Positions 42,577-52,382 of a stretch of 64,000 bases of DNA are shown here, one piece after another (the stretch's first letter is position 1; every line of letters starts with the position of its first letter). A program made the position numbers and the translations under genes. A model generated the notes under the pieces. It saw nothing but the letters and a program-made list of their open reading frames with translations. It was not told the DNA's origin and searched no databases. Source of the stretch: Streptomyces sp. NBC_00178 (GTDB taxonomy: Bacteria > Actinomycetota > Actinomycetes > Streptomycetales > Streptomycetaceae); contig NZ_CP108143.1 in the NCBI RefSeq assembly GCF_036206005.1, positions 4,989,501-5,053,500 on the forward strand. The letters run 5' to 3'.

Positions 42577-43968
42577 ATGAGCCGATCCGCACACCCCGCC
42601 GGCCCGCGCCACGCAGACGTCCTCCCCGAGGGCCACTACTCCGCGCCGGCCACCGACCTCAACGTCCTGGACGAGAAGGTCTGGTCCCGCACGGTCACCC
42701 GTGACGCCGGCGGCGGCCTCACCGTCGGCGGGATCGAAGTCGCCCGGCTGGCGGAGGAGTTCGGCACCCCCGCCTACTTCCTGGACGAGGCGGACTTCCG
42801 TGCCCGCTGCCGCGCGTGGTCCGACGCCTTCGGGGCCGACGCGGACGTGTTCTACGCAGGGAAGGCCTTCCTGTCCCGCGCCGTGGTCCGCTGGCTGAAG
42901 GAGGAGGGGCTGAACCTGGACGTGTGCTCCGGCGGTGAACTCACCACCGCGCTGGACGCCGGGATGCCCGCCGAGCGCATCGCCTTCCACGGCAACAACA
43001 AGACCGTCGCCGAGATCGAGCGGGCCGTCGGGGCGGGCGTCGGGCGGATCGTGCTCGACTCGTTCCAGGAGATCGTCCGGGTCGCGCACATCGCCCAGCG
43101 GCTCGGCACGCGCCAGCGGGTGCAGATCAGGGTCACGGTCGGCGTCGAGGCGCACACCCACGAGTTCATCGCCACCGCCCACGAGGACCAGAAGTTCGGC
43201 ATCGCGCTGGCCGGCGGCCAGGCCGCCGAGGCGGTCCGCAGGGCCCTCACCCTGGACGGGCTGGAACTCGTCGGCATCCACTCGCACATCGGTTCGCAGA
43301 TCTTCGACATGGCCGGCTTCGAGGTCTCCGCGCGCCGCGTCGTGCAGCTCCTCGCCGGGATCCGTGACGAGCACGGCGTCGAACTCCCGGAGATCGACCT
43401 CGGCGGCGGCCTCGGGATCGCGTACACCTCCGACGACGACCCCCGGGAGCCGCACGAGATCGCCAAGGCACTCGGCGACATCGTCACCCGGGAGTGCGAG
43501 TCCGCCGGACTGCGCACCCCGCGCATCTCCGTCGAGCCGGGCCGCGCGATCGTCGGCCCCACGGCCTTCACGCTGTACGAGGTCGGCACCATCAAGCCGC
43601 TCGAAGGCCTGCGGACGTACGTGAGCGTGGACGGCGGCATGTCGGACAACATCCGCACCGCCCTGTACGACGCCGAGTACAGCGTCGCGCTGGTCTCGCG
43701 CACCTCCGACGCCGAACCCATGCTCGTGCGCGTGGTCGGCAAGCACTGCGAGAGCGGCGACATCGTGGTCAAGGACGCGTTCCTGCCGTCCGACCTGGCT
43801 CCCGGCGATCTGATCGCGGTGCCCGCCACGGGTGCCTACTGCCGTTCCATGGCGAGCAACTACAACCACGCCCTCCGCCCCCCTGTCGTCGCTGTGCGTG
43901 ACGGGGAGGCGAGGGTCATCGTCCGACGGGAGACGGAGGAAGATCTCCTGCGTCTCGATGTCGGCTGA
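42577..43968 (+). CDS. lysA: Diaminopimelate decarboxylase
   Basis: The 463-aa PLP enzyme catalyses the last step of lysine synthesis, meso-diaminopimelate to L-lysine. The PLP lysine lies in DVFYAGKAFLSRAV, the glycine loop in EIDLGGGLGIAY, and the substrate motif CESGDIVVKDAFLP near the C-terminus carries the catalytic cysteine. It opens the lysA-hom-thrC-thrB cluster of the aspartate pathway. Confidence 0.96.
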   Translation: MSRSAHPAGPRHADVLPEGHYSAPATDLNVLDEKVWSRTVTRDAGGGLTVGGIEVARLAEEFGTPAYFLDEADFRARCRAWSDAFGADADVFYAGKAFLSRAVVRWLKEEGLNLDVCSGGELTTALDAGMPAERIAFHGNNKTVAEIERAVGAGVGRIVLDSFQEIVRVAHIAQRLGTRQRVQIRVTVGVEAHTHEFIATAHEDQKFGIALAGGQAAEAVRRALTLDGLELVGIHSHIGSQIFDMAGFEVSARRVVQLLAGIRDEHGVELPEIDLGGGLGIAYTSDDDPREPHEIAKALGDIVTRECESAGLRTPRISVEPGRAIVGPTAFTLYEVGTIKPLEGLRTYVSVDGGMSDNIRTALYDAEYSVALVSRTSDAEPMLVRVVGKHCESGDIVVKDAFLPSDLAPGDLIAVPATGAYCRSMASNYNHALRPPVVAVRDGEARVIVRRETEEDLLRLDVG

Positions 43969-43988
43969 TGAAATACGCATCTCAAAAT

Positions 43989-44017
43989 CCGGACGGGTGG
44001 CAGAAACCCCCGTCCGG
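43989..44017 (+). terminator. Hairpin between lysA and hom
   Basis: A 9-bp stem CCGGACGGG/CCCGTCCGG with an 11-nt loop sits in the 95-bp gap. It may terminate or attenuate lysA transcription before hom. Confidence 0.5.
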
Positions 44018-44063
44018 TGAGTGAGACTGGTCCACACATCAGAAGTATGAGAAACGAGGTCGG

Positions 44064-45365
44064 ATGATGCGTACGCGTCCGCTGAAGGTGGCGCTGCTGG
44101 GCTGTGGAGTGGTCGGCTCAGAGGTGGCGCGCATCATGACGACGCACGCCGACGACCTCGCCGCGCGCATCGGCGCACCGGTGGAGCTCGCCGGTGTCGC
44201 CGTCCGCCGGCCCTCGAAGGTGCGGGAGGGCATCGACCCCGCACTGATCACCACCGACGCGACCGCCCTGGTCGAACGGGGGGACATCGACGTCGTCGTC
44301 GAGGTCATCGGGGGCATCGAGCCCGCCCGCACGCTCATCACGACCGCCTTCGAGCACGGCGCGGGCGTCGTCTCGGCCAACAAGGCACTCCTCGCCGAGG
44401 ACGGCTCGGCGCTGCACGCCGCCGCCGAGAAACACGGCAGGGACCTCTACTACGAGGCGGCCGTGGCCGGCGCCATCCCGCTCGTGCGCCCGCTGCGCGA
44501 GTCCCTCGCGGGGGACAAGGTCAACCGGGTGCTCGGCATCGTCAACGGCACGACCAACTTCATCCTCGACAAGATGGACACCAGCGGAGCCGGCTACTCC
44601 GAGGCGCTCGACGAGGCCACCGCCCTCGGGTACGCCGAGGCCGACCCGACCGCCGACGTCGAGGGCTTCGACGCCGCCGCGAAGGCCGCCATCCTCGCGG
44701 GGATCGCCTTCCACACCCGGGTGAAGATCGGTGAGGTGCACCGCGAGGGCATCACCGAGGTCACCGCGGCCGACATCGCCTCGGCCCGCCGCATGGGCTG
44801 CACCGTCAAACTCCTCGCCATCTGCGAGCGCGCGGCGGACGGCAGGTCCGTGACCGCCCGCGTGCACCCCGCGATGATCCCCCTCAGCCACCCGCTGGCC
44901 TCCGTGCGCGAGGCGTACAACGCGGTCTTCGTCGAGGCGGAGGCCGCCGGGCAGCTGATGTTCTACGGCCCCGGCGCCGGCGGCTCCCCGACCGCGTCCG
45001 CGGTCCTGGGCGACCTGGTCGCCGTCTGCCGCAACATCATCGGCGCCACCACCGGCCCCGGTGAGTCCGCGTACACGCGTCTGCCGGTCAGCCCCATGGG
45101 CGACGTGGTCACGCGGTACCACATCAGTCTCGACGTGGCCGACAAGCCTGGCGTACTCGCCCAGGTCGCGACGGTCTTCGCCGAACAGGGCGTATCCATC
45201 GATACGGTCCGCCAGCAAGTCCGACAGGACGGCAGTGGCGAGGCGTCCCTCGTCGTCGTCACCCACCGCGCGCCCGACGCCGCCCTCTCCGGGACCGTCG
45301 AAGCGCTGCGCAAGCTGGACACCGTGCGCGGTGTCGCCAGCATCATGCGTGTTGAAGGGGAGTAA
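44064..45365 (+). CDS. hom: Homoserine dehydrogenase
   Basis: The 433-aa protein has the NAD(P) motif VALLGCGVVGSEVARIM, the catalytic region GIVNGTTNFILDKM and ADPTADVEGFDAAAKAAIL, and a C-terminal ACT domain starting SLDVADKPGVLAQVATVF. The ACT domain implies feedback control by threonine, as in other actinobacterial homologues. It reduces aspartate semialdehyde to homoserine. Six bases separate it from thrC. Confidence 0.96.
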   Translation: MMRTRPLKVALLGCGVVGSEVARIMTTHADDLAARIGAPVELAGVAVRRPSKVREGIDPALITTDATALVERGDIDVVVEVIGGIEPARTLITTAFEHGAGVVSANKALLAEDGSALHAAAEKHGRDLYYEAAVAGAIPLVRPLRESLAGDKVNRVLGIVNGTTNFILDKMDTSGAGYSEALDEATALGYAEADPTADVEGFDAAAKAAILAGIAFHTRVKIGEVHREGITEVTAADIASARRMGCTVKLLAICERAADGRSVTARVHPAMIPLSHPLASVREAYNAVFVEAEAAGQLMFYGPGAGGSPTASAVLGDLVAVCRNIIGATTGPGESAYTRLPVSPMGDVVTRYHISLDVADKPGVLAQVATVFAEQGVSIDTVRQQVRQDGSGEASLVVVTHRAPDAALSGTVEALRKLDTVRGVASIMRVEGE

Positions 45366-45371
45366 GGACCC

Positions 45372-46442
45372 ATGACCAGCAAGGGCACCCACCAGTGGCG
45401 CGGCATCATCGAGGAGTACCGGGACCGCCTTCCGGTCACGAGCACGACGCCGGTCGTCACACTCCGTGAGGGCGGCACGCCGCTCGTCCCGGCGCAGGTT
45501 CTCTCCGAGCGCACCGGCTGCGAGGTGCACCTCAAGGTCGAGGGCGCCAACCCCACCGGGTCGTTCAAGGACCGCGGCATGACGATGGCGATCACCCGGG
45601 CGAAGGAGGAGGGCGCGCAGGCGGTCATCTGCGCCTCCACGGGCAACACCTCCGCGTCCGCCGCCGCGTACGCCGTGCGCGCGGGCATGGTCTGCGCGGT
45701 CCTCGTGCCGCAGGGCAAGATCGCGCTCGGCAAGATGGGGCAGGCCCTCGTCCACGGCGCGAAGATCCTCCAGGTCGACGGCAACTTCGACGACTGCCTG
45801 ACGCTGGCCCGCAGCCTTTCCGACAACTACCCGGTCGCGCTGGTCAATTCGGTCAACCCGGTCCGGATCGAGGGTCAGAAGACCGCCGCGTTCGAGATCG
45901 TCGACGCGCTGGGCGACGCACCCGACATCCACGTCCTGCCGGTGGGCAACGCGGGCAACATCACGGCCTACTGGAAGGGCTACAAGGAGTACGCGAAGGA
46001 CGCGGTCTCCACGCGCACCCCGCGCATGTGGGGATTCCAGGCCTCCGGTTCCGCTCCGATCGTGCGCGGTGAGATCGTCAAGGACCCCGCGACGATCGCC
46101 ACCGCGATCCGCATCGGCAACCCGGCGTCCTGGCAGTTCGCACTCGACGCGCGCGACGAGTCGGGCGGCTTCATCGACGAGGTGACCGACCGTCAGATCC
46201 TGTCCGCCTACCGCCTGCTGGCGTCCCAGGAGGGCGTCTTCGTCGAGCCCGCGTCGGCCGCCTCCGTGGCCGGTCTGCTCAAGGCCGCCGAAGAGGGCAA
46301 GGTCGACCCGGGCCAGAAGATCGTCTGCACCGTCACCGGCAACGGCCTCAAGGACCCCGACTGGGCCGTCGCGGGCGCCCCGCAGCCGGTCACGGTCCCG
46401 GTCGACGCGGTGACCGCGGCCGAGAAGCTGGGCCTGGCGTAA
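45372..46442 (+). CDS. thrC: Threonine synthase
   Basis: The 356-aa PLP-dependent fold II enzyme has its Schiff-base lysine in NPTGSFKDRGMTMAI and the phosphate loop LPVGNAGNITAYW. It converts O-phosphohomoserine to threonine. It is cotranscribed with hom (6-bp gap); thrB follows after 250 bp and may have its own promoter. Confidence 0.97.
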   Translation: MTSKGTHQWRGIIEEYRDRLPVTSTTPVVTLREGGTPLVPAQVLSERTGCEVHLKVEGANPTGSFKDRGMTMAITRAKEEGAQAVICASTGNTSASAAAYAVRAGMVCAVLVPQGKIALGKMGQALVHGAKILQVDGNFDDCLTLARSLSDNYPVALVNSVNPVRIEGQKTAAFEIVDALGDAPDIHVLPVGNAGNITAYWKGYKEYAKDAVSTRTPRMWGFQASGSAPIVRGEIVKDPATIATAIRIGNPASWQFALDARDESGGFIDEVTDRQILSAYRLLASQEGVFVEPASAASVAGLLKAAEEGKVDPGQKIVCTVTGNGLKDPDWAVAGAPQPVTVPVDAVTAAEKLGLA

Positions 46443-46693
46443 CAGCCCGGCCGCCCTTCCGGGCGAAGAGCGCATGGGAGGTGTGCGACACGCATCGTGC
46501 GCCTCCTGTGCGCCCTATGTCGCCACGGAACCTTCCTTCGATAGGCTGTACCCAACCCGCCCGCCGCTCGCGCCGCGGTGCTGCGGCCGTCGTGATGCCG
46601 GGCCCCCCACCCCTCGCACCATCGGCACCCCCACGCACGTCGAACCACCCCGCACAACATCCCCGCCGCCGTACAGGAAGAGTCGTCCAACCG

Positions 46694-47611
46694 ATGGCCG
46701 GTCCCGCCTTCCGAGCCGCCGCCGTCCGGGTGCGCGTCCCCGCAACCAGCGCCAACCTGGGCCCGGGCTTCGACGCCCTCGGCCTGTCCTTGGGGCTCTA
46801 CGACGACGTCGTCGTCCGGGTCGCCGACTCCGGGCTGCACATCGACATCGCGGGCGAGGGCGCCGAGACGCTGCCCCGCGACGAGAAGCACCTGCTCGTC
46901 CGCTCCCTGCGCACCGCGTTCGACCTGCTCGGCGGACAGCCGCACGGCCTGGAGATCGTCTGCGCCAACCGCATCCCGCACGGCCGCGGCCTGGGCTCGT
47001 CGTCCGCCGCGATCTGCGCCGGGATCGTCGCCGCCCGCGCCGTCACCACCGGCGGCGAGGCCCGCCTCGACGACGCCGCCCTGCTGGAGCTGGCGACCGA
47101 GATCGAGGGCCACCCCGACAACGTCGCCGCGTGTCTCCTCGGCGGATTCACCCTCGCCTGGATGGACGGCGGCTCCGCCAGGGCCATCAGGATGGACGCG
47201 GCCGACTCCGTGGTCCCGGTGGTCTTCGTCCCGGCCACACCCGTGCTCACCGAGACCGCCCGTGGCCTGCTGCCGCGCACCGTCCCCCATGTGGACGCAG
47301 CGGCGAACGCCGGTCGCGCGGCCCTGCTCGTCGAGGCCCTGTCCCGGCGCCCCGAGCTGCTGCTCGCCGCCACCGAGGACCGCATCCACCAGGAGTACCG
47401 GGGCCCCGCGATGCCGCAGAGCGTGGAACTGGTGAACCGGCTGCGCGCCGACGGCGTGCCGGCCGTGATCTCCGGAGCGGGGCCGACCGTGCTCGCACTG
47501 ACCGACGCGGGTTCGGCCGACAAGGTCGCCCGCCTGGCCGGTGAGGGCTGGGCCGCGAACCGGCTCGATCTGGACGCCACGGGCGCGAGCGTGCTGCCGC
47601 TCGCCGCGTAA
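46694..47611 (+). CDS. thrB: Homoserine kinase
   Basis: The 305-aa GHMP kinase has the opening VRVPATSANLGPGFDALGL, the ATP loop PHGRGLGSSSAAICAG and the C-terminal motif GVPAVISGAGPTVLAL. It phosphorylates homoserine for threonine synthase. ATG 46694 begins MAGPAFRAAAVRVRVP; upstream in-frame sequence is non-conserved promoter DNA. Confidence 0.96.
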   Translation: MAGPAFRAAAVRVRVPATSANLGPGFDALGLSLGLYDDVVVRVADSGLHIDIAGEGAETLPRDEKHLLVRSLRTAFDLLGGQPHGLEIVCANRIPHGRGLGSSSAAICAGIVAARAVTTGGEARLDDAALLELATEIEGHPDNVAACLLGGFTLAWMDGGSARAIRMDAADSVVPVVFVPATPVLTETARGLLPRTVPHVDAAANAGRAALLVEALSRRPELLLAATEDRIHQEYRGPAMPQSVELVNRLRADGVPAVISGAGPTVLALTDAGSADKVARLAGEGWAANRLDLDATGASVLPLAA

Positions 47612-47998
47612 TCGCATGTGATTGCCGGTGCATGAGAGGGGGAATGTTTGTTGGAGCCGGTAGTGTTAACCTCAAGTCAGCAATCGACGTCTTCGTGGCG
47701 CGTTGCTTCGTGTCCCCTTCCGGGACCACCACTCTTCCGGGAGCCTCCCCGACTGCCTGAGCATCCTGCCTGAGCTTTCGAGCACGCTCCGGAACCGGCA
47801 CGACACCCTCTTGCTCGTCCAGGAGTGGGCCGAGCAGGGGGATCTCGCGCCGGAACCCCGCACATTCGTCTCTCCGCCGTACCCGGCGGACCACCGCCCC
47901 GGCACGGTCCGCGATCGACACGATCAAAGACCGCAGTCGGACAGCACAACCGGTCGCCGAGCCAGAAGGCCGACGTCCGCTCCAGGGAAGGACCCTTC
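47612..47998 (+). promoter_or_regulatory. rho leader and promoter region
   Basis: The 387-bp gap between thrB and rho has no credible gene. A long untranslated leader before rho is usual and often serves autoregulation by Rho-dependent attenuation. The GGAAGGACC site precedes GTG 47999. Promoter boxes are not clear. Confidence 0.45.
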
Positions 47999-50044
47999 GT
48001 GAGCGACACCACCGATCTGATGGGCGTGACTGCCGACAAGAACGTCGACAGCTCCGTGCCCGCCGAAGGTGCTGCCTCTGGCACCACCGCACGGCGCCGC
48101 CGCTCCGGCACCGGCCTCGATGGCATGGTCCTGGCCGAGCTGCAGCAGGTCGCGTCAGGCCTCGGCATCAGGGGGACTGCGCGGATGCGCAAGAGCCAGC
48201 TGATCGAGGTCATCAAGGAGGCGCAGGCAGGAGGCTCCTCCTCGCCCGCCCCCAAGGCCTCCGCCGACGCGGACGCCGGCACCAAGCCGAAGCGACGCGC
48301 CACGTCCAAGACGCGTACGGGTGACGAGTCCGCCGCAGCGCCCGCCGCCGACAAGGCCGCGGCCCAGCAGCAGATCGACATCCCGGGCCAGCCGGCCAGT
48401 GACGACCAGCAGCCCACGGGCGAGCGCCGTCGCCGCCGTGCCACCGCGCAGGCGGGCAGCCCCGAGACCAAGACCGAGGCCAAGGCGGAGACGCAGGCCG
48501 AGCCCAAGGGCGAGGGCCGCCAGGACCGCGCCGACGAGCGCGGCGAGACGAAGGGCGACGCGAAGGCGGAGTCCGCCGCGGACACCGCGGAGGGCCGCCG
48601 GGGCGACCGCCAGGACGGCCGGCGCGGAGACCGCCAGGACCGCGGCGACCGCCGTGACCGTCAGCGCGACCGGCGCGGCAAGGGCGACGACCAGGGCCAG
48701 CAGCAGGGCGGCGGACGCCGTCAGGGCCAGCAGGGCGGCGGCCAGAACCAGGGCCAGGGCGGCCAGAGCCAGCAGGGCGGCGGCGGCCAGCAGGACGACG
48801 GTTACGACGACGAGGGCGGCCGTCGCGGACGGCGCGGACGCTACCGCGACCGCCGTGGCCGTCGCGGACGCGACGACTTCGCGACCGACGTGCAGGTCGC
48901 GGACGACGACGTCCTGATCCCGGTCGCGGGCATCCTCGACATCCTCGACAACTACGCGTTCATCCGGACCTCCGGCTACCTGCCGGGCCCGAACGACGTG
49001 TACGTCTCGCTCGCCCAGGTCCGCAAGAACGGCCTGCGCAAGGGTGACCACGTCACCGGCGCGGTGCGCCAGCCCAAGGACGGGGAGCGGCGCGAGAAGT
49101 TCAACGCGCTGGTCCGTCTCGACTCCGTCAACGGCATGGCGCCGGAAAGCGGCCGCGGCCGCCCCGAGTTCCAGAAGCTGACCCCGCTGTACCCGCAGGA
49201 CAGACTCCGCCTGGAGACCGACTCCAACGTCCTGACCACCCGGATCATCGACCTGGTCGCCCCGATCGGCAAGGGCCAGCGAGGCCTGATCGTGGCCCCG
49301 CCGAAGACCGGTAAGACCATGATCCTCCAGGCCATCGCCAACGCGATCACGGTCAACAGCCCCGAGTGCCACCTGATGGTCGTCCTGGTCGACGAGCGTC
49401 CGGAAGAGGTCACCGACATGCAGCGGTCGGTGAAGGGCGAGGTCATCTCCTCGACCTTCGACCGCCCCGCCGAGGACCACACCACGGTCGCCGAGCTCGC
49501 CGTCGAGCGCGCGAAGCGCCTGGTGGAGCTGGGCCACGACGTCGTGGTCCTGCTGGACTCGATCACCCGCCTGGGCCGCGCCTACAACCTGGCGGCGCCG
49601 GCCTCCGGCCGCATCCTGTCCGGTGGTGTCGACTCGACCGCGCTCTACCCGCCGAAGCGCTTCTTCGGTGCCGCGCGGAACATCGAGGACGGCGGCTCGC
49701 TGACCATCCTCGCCACCGCGCTCGTCGAGACCGGCTCGCGCATGGACGAGGTGATCTTCGAGGAGTTCAAGGGCACCGGCAACATGGAGCTCAAGCTCGA
49801 CCGGAAGCTCTCGGACAAGCGCATCTTCCCGGCGGTGGACGTCGACGCGTCCAGCACCCGTAAGGAAGAAATCCTTCTGGGCACCGACGAGTTGGCCGTG
49901 GTCTGGAAGCTGCGCCGGGTGCTCCACGCGCTCGACCAGCAGCAGGCCATCGAACTCCTCCTGGACCGCATGAAGAAGACGCAGTCCAACGCCGAGTTCC
50001 TGCTCCAGATCCAGAAGACGACGCCGGGCAACGGCAACGACTGA
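47999..50044 (+). CDS. rho: Transcription termination factor Rho
   Basis: The 681-aa hexameric RNA-dependent ATPase starts at GTG 47999 (VSDTTDLMGVTADKN). A Rho_N domain (VLAELQQVASGLGI, RKSQLIEVIKEAQ) is followed by a large disordered insertion (residues about 75-300) of acidic Ala/Lys then Arg/Asp/Gln/Gly repeats. Next come the RNA-binding cold-shock domain (DILDNYAFIRTSGYLPG) and the RecA-like core with Walker A VAPPKTGKTMIL and Walker B DVVVLLDSITRLGRAY. The bicyclomycin-binding and Q-loop regions look intact. The insertion is typical of actinobacterial Rho. Confidence 0.97.
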   Translation: MSDTTDLMGVTADKNVDSSVPAEGAASGTTARRRRSGTGLDGMVLAELQQVASGLGIRGTARMRKSQLIEVIKEAQAGGSSSPAPKASADADAGTKPKRRATSKTRTGDESAAAPAADKAAAQQQIDIPGQPASDDQQPTGERRRRRATAQAGSPETKTEAKAETQAEPKGEGRQDRADERGETKGDAKAESAADTAEGRRGDRQDGRRGDRQDRGDRRDRQRDRRGKGDDQGQQQGGGRRQGQQGGGQNQGQGGQSQQGGGGQQDDGYDDEGGRRGRRGRYRDRRGRRGRDDFATDVQVADDDVLIPVAGILDILDNYAFIRTSGYLPGPNDVYVSLAQVRKNGLRKGDHVTGAVRQPKDGERREKFNALVRLDSVNGMAPESGRGRPEFQKLTPLYPQDRLRLETDSNVLTTRIIDLVAPIGKGQRGLIVAPPKTGKTMILQAIANAITVNSPECHLMVVLVDERPEEVTDMQRSVKGEVISSTFDRPAEDHTTVAELAVERAKRLVELGHDVVVLLDSITRLGRAYNLAAPASGRILSGGVDSTALYPPKRFFGAARNIEDGGSLTILATALVETGSRMDEVIFEEFKGTGNMELKLDRKLSDKRIFPAVDVDASSTRKEEILLGTDELAVVWKLRRVLHALDQQQAIELLLDRMKKTQSNAEFLLQIQKTTPGNGND

Positions 50045-50059
50045 CGTCGCACCACCAGC

Positions 50060-50107
50060 AACGTGGATCTGCCCTCGTCACACCAGTGACGAGGGCAGAT
50101 CCACGTT
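50060..50107 (+). terminator. Perfect 22-bp hairpin terminator of rho
   Basis: AACGTGGATCTGCCCTCGTC plus AC is repeated exactly in inverted orientation around a 4-nt loop (ACCA), starting 16 bp after the rho stop codon. Confidence 0.85.
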
Positions 50108-50251
50108 GTAGTATCAGCCGCTGTATGTGGGGGGGAACGTATTTTCTATACGCCCACTGTGATGCGGTTCCAGTGGGAGTTTCTCTCCCTTCGAATCCAA
50201 CTCCCTGGCCACGCTGTTGTGTTGGCCGGGGCGATCGAAGGGATTGCTTCA

Positions 50252-52036
50252 GTGAAATCCGGCAGACGTAGGGGCTCGAGCGCCTTTGCCGCGACTGTGG
50301 CTGCGCTCGCCCTCGGGGCGGCGGCGCTGTCCGTGACGCCCGCGCAGGCAGACGCACCCCGACCGACGGCGAAGCGGAGCGTTCAGCCGCGCACCACCAC
50401 CTCGCAGGCCGAACTGCTGGAGACCGTAAAGGGTTCTGCGGCTCGGTTGCTCCGCGGTGAATCCGGTGCTTCGGCCGATGCCGACGCCACAGGCGACTCC
50501 CAGAGCGTTCCGGAGGCATCGGGACGGACGGTCGACCCGAAGATCATCGGAGGCGTGGCGGCTTCGCTCAGCGAGGCGCCGTGGATGGTGCAGTTGCACT
50601 ACTACGACGACAAGGGCACCGCCGACACCGCGGACGACGAAGGCTACTTCTGCGGTGGCACGCTCGTGGCCCCCGCGAAGATCCTGACCGCCGCGCACTG
50701 CGTGGACGGCCTCGACTGGAAGGCCAACGGCGCCGTCGTCGGCGGCACCACCCAGCTGCCCGAGGGCAGTGACCTCCACGGCGGTACGGCGACGGGTGTC
50801 TGGCGGCAGTGGGTCCACCCCGACTACGACGACGCCGGTCTGGATCATGACGTCGCCGTACTGACCTTGAACTCCGCGTTTCCGTACCGGACGCTGCAGC
50901 CCGCGGCCTCCGGTGACACGGCGCGCTACAAGACCGGCACGCCCGCGAGCGTCTACGGCTGGGGCCGCACCAGCTCGGCGAGTGAGGACATCTCTCCGGT
51001 CCTGCTGAAGGCATCCGTGCCGGTCCAGGCGGACGCCGCCTGCGCCGGATACTTCGGCGGCGATTTCATGCCGGAGAAGATGGTGTGCGCCGGCCAGGCG
51101 GCCGGCGGACAGGACGCCGGTACGGTCTCGCCCTGCAACGGCGACTCGGGCGGGCCGCTCGTGGTCGATGGGCGGATCGCCGGAGTCGTCTCCTGGGGTG
51201 TGACGGACTGTGTGGCATCAGGTGCCTACAGCGTCTACGCCAAGACCGCCACGTTCGCGGGGCAGGTGAATCCGCGTATCGACGATGCCAACCTCGATTT
51301 CGACGACAAGGCGGATCTCTTCGCCCGGGCGTCGACCGGCGAGGGCTTCAACTACTACTCGCGGGGCACGTCGGTCGGTGACCGGGAGTCCGTGGGCGAC
51401 TGGCAGGGAATCGACCTGGTGCGTCAGGCGGACGTCAACCGCGACTTCTACCAGGACTACGTCTACCGCAACGCGGCGGGAGAGCTGTACTGGTGGGGTT
51501 ACGACAGCGCCGCGGAGACCTACCTGGACCACAAGATCGGACCCGGCTGGGGCAGCCTGCGCAACATCACCCTGACGGGAGATGTGACGGGCGACGGCCT
51601 TGTGGACCTGACGGCCAACGACTCGGCGGGCAAGCTGTGGCTGTGGACGGGACGCGGGAACGGTACGTTCGCGGCCAAGTCCCAGATCGGCGTCGGCTGG
51701 AGCACGTACCAGGTCTACGGCAGGGGCGACTACAGCGGGGACGGCAAGCCGGACCTGATCGCCCGCGACTCCAGCGCGGTGCTCTGGATGTACAAGGGGA
51801 CCGGTTCCGCCTCCGCTCCGTTCTCCGGACGGGTCAAGGTGGGCAGCGGCTGGAACTTCACCGCGTACGCCACCACCGGTGACGTGACGGGCGACGGCCG
51901 CGCCGACTTCATCGTTCGTGACACCGCGGGCGCGCTCTGGGCCTACAAGAGCACCGGCTCCGCCACTGTGCCGTTCGCGACCGCGGAGCGGGTCAGACTC
52001 GGCGTGGGCTGGGGTTCGTACAGTCTCCTCGGTTAG
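50252..52036 (+). CDS. Secreted trypsin-like serine protease with FG-GAP/VCBS repeats
   Basis: The 594-aa protein begins at GTG 50252 (RBS GAAGGGA) with a twin-Arg-rich basic start, a hydrophobic core (FAATVAALALGAAALS) and a cleavage site near TPAQADA. A propeptide is followed by the mature chymotrypsin fold at IIGGVAAS. The catalytic triad lies in LTAAHCVD, LDHDVAVL and CNGDSGGPLV. The C-terminal 200 residues form about four FG-GAP/VCBS-like repeats (DVTGDGLVDLTANDSAGKLW and similar), probably a beta-propeller for substrate or wall binding. It is an exported protease, unrelated to the genes beside it. Confidence 0.92.
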   Translation: MKSGRRRGSSAFAATVAALALGAAALSVTPAQADAPRPTAKRSVQPRTTTSQAELLETVKGSAARLLRGESGASADADATGDSQSVPEASGRTVDPKIIGGVAASLSEAPWMVQLHYYDDKGTADTADDEGYFCGGTLVAPAKILTAAHCVDGLDWKANGAVVGGTTQLPEGSDLHGGTATGVWRQWVHPDYDDAGLDHDVAVLTLNSAFPYRTLQPAASGDTARYKTGTPASVYGWGRTSSASEDISPVLLKASVPVQADAACAGYFGGDFMPEKMVCAGQAAGGQDAGTVSPCNGDSGGPLVVDGRIAGVVSWGVTDCVASGAYSVYAKTATFAGQVNPRIDDANLDFDDKADLFARASTGEGFNYYSRGTSVGDRESVGDWQGIDLVRQADVNRDFYQDYVYRNAAGELYWWGYDSAAETYLDHKIGPGWGSLRNITLTGDVTGDGLVDLTANDSAGKLWLWTGRGNGTFAAKSQIGVGWSTYQVYGRGDYSGDGKPDLIARDSSAVLWMYKGTGSASAPFSGRVKVGSGWNFTAYATTGDVTGDGRADFIVRDTAGALWAYKSTGSATVPFATAERVRLGVGWGSYSLLG

Positions 52037-52061
52037 ACCTGATCCGCCGCATGCCGTGAAC

Positions 52062-52094
52062 GCCGGCCCCGGACCCCTGCGGTCCGGGGCCGGC
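52062..52094 (+). terminator. Terminator after the protease gene
   Basis: A 14-bp perfect stem GCCGGCCCCGGACC with loop CCTGC begins 25 bp after the stop codon. Confidence 0.7.
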
Positions 52095-52382
52095 CGCACG
52101 CCGGGGACCGCCCTCGTCTCCGCCGGGAGACGTTTCCCACAGCGGGTCGGTGACCGGGGCGGAGCGAAAAGGCTGGGCAATGGTCCGGGAAATCGCAGGT
52201 GGGGGGCGTGACGCAGGTCCGGCCCCGGAGCACGGCGAACCCTCGTGTCCGCACCGTCGCCCGTGTCGTGCCCCGGTTCGCCTGTGCCACTCTTTTCCCT
52301 GCTCCGGCTCCGGCGCAGCGCCGGAGCCCACGACTGAATCTCCTGGCGGGGACCAGGGAGCACCGCTGAACGAGGGAGTCCC
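52095..52382 (+). promoter_or_regulatory. Upstream region of the LCP gene
   Basis: About 290 bp without a gene follow the protease terminator. They must carry the LCP promoter, but no clear boxes are visible. AACGAGGGAGTCCC just before ATG 52383 is the ribosome site. Confidence 0.4.

Noticed and set aside
41143..44037. A 964-codon open frame on the minus strand across the ArgS-related gene and lysA
   Set aside because: It is the mirror of well-supported genes on the plus strand; high GC leaves such frames open. Its translation has no recognisable domain.
44118..46475. A 785-codon minus-strand frame across hom and thrC
   Set aside because: Antisense shadow of two clearly homologous plus-strand genes.
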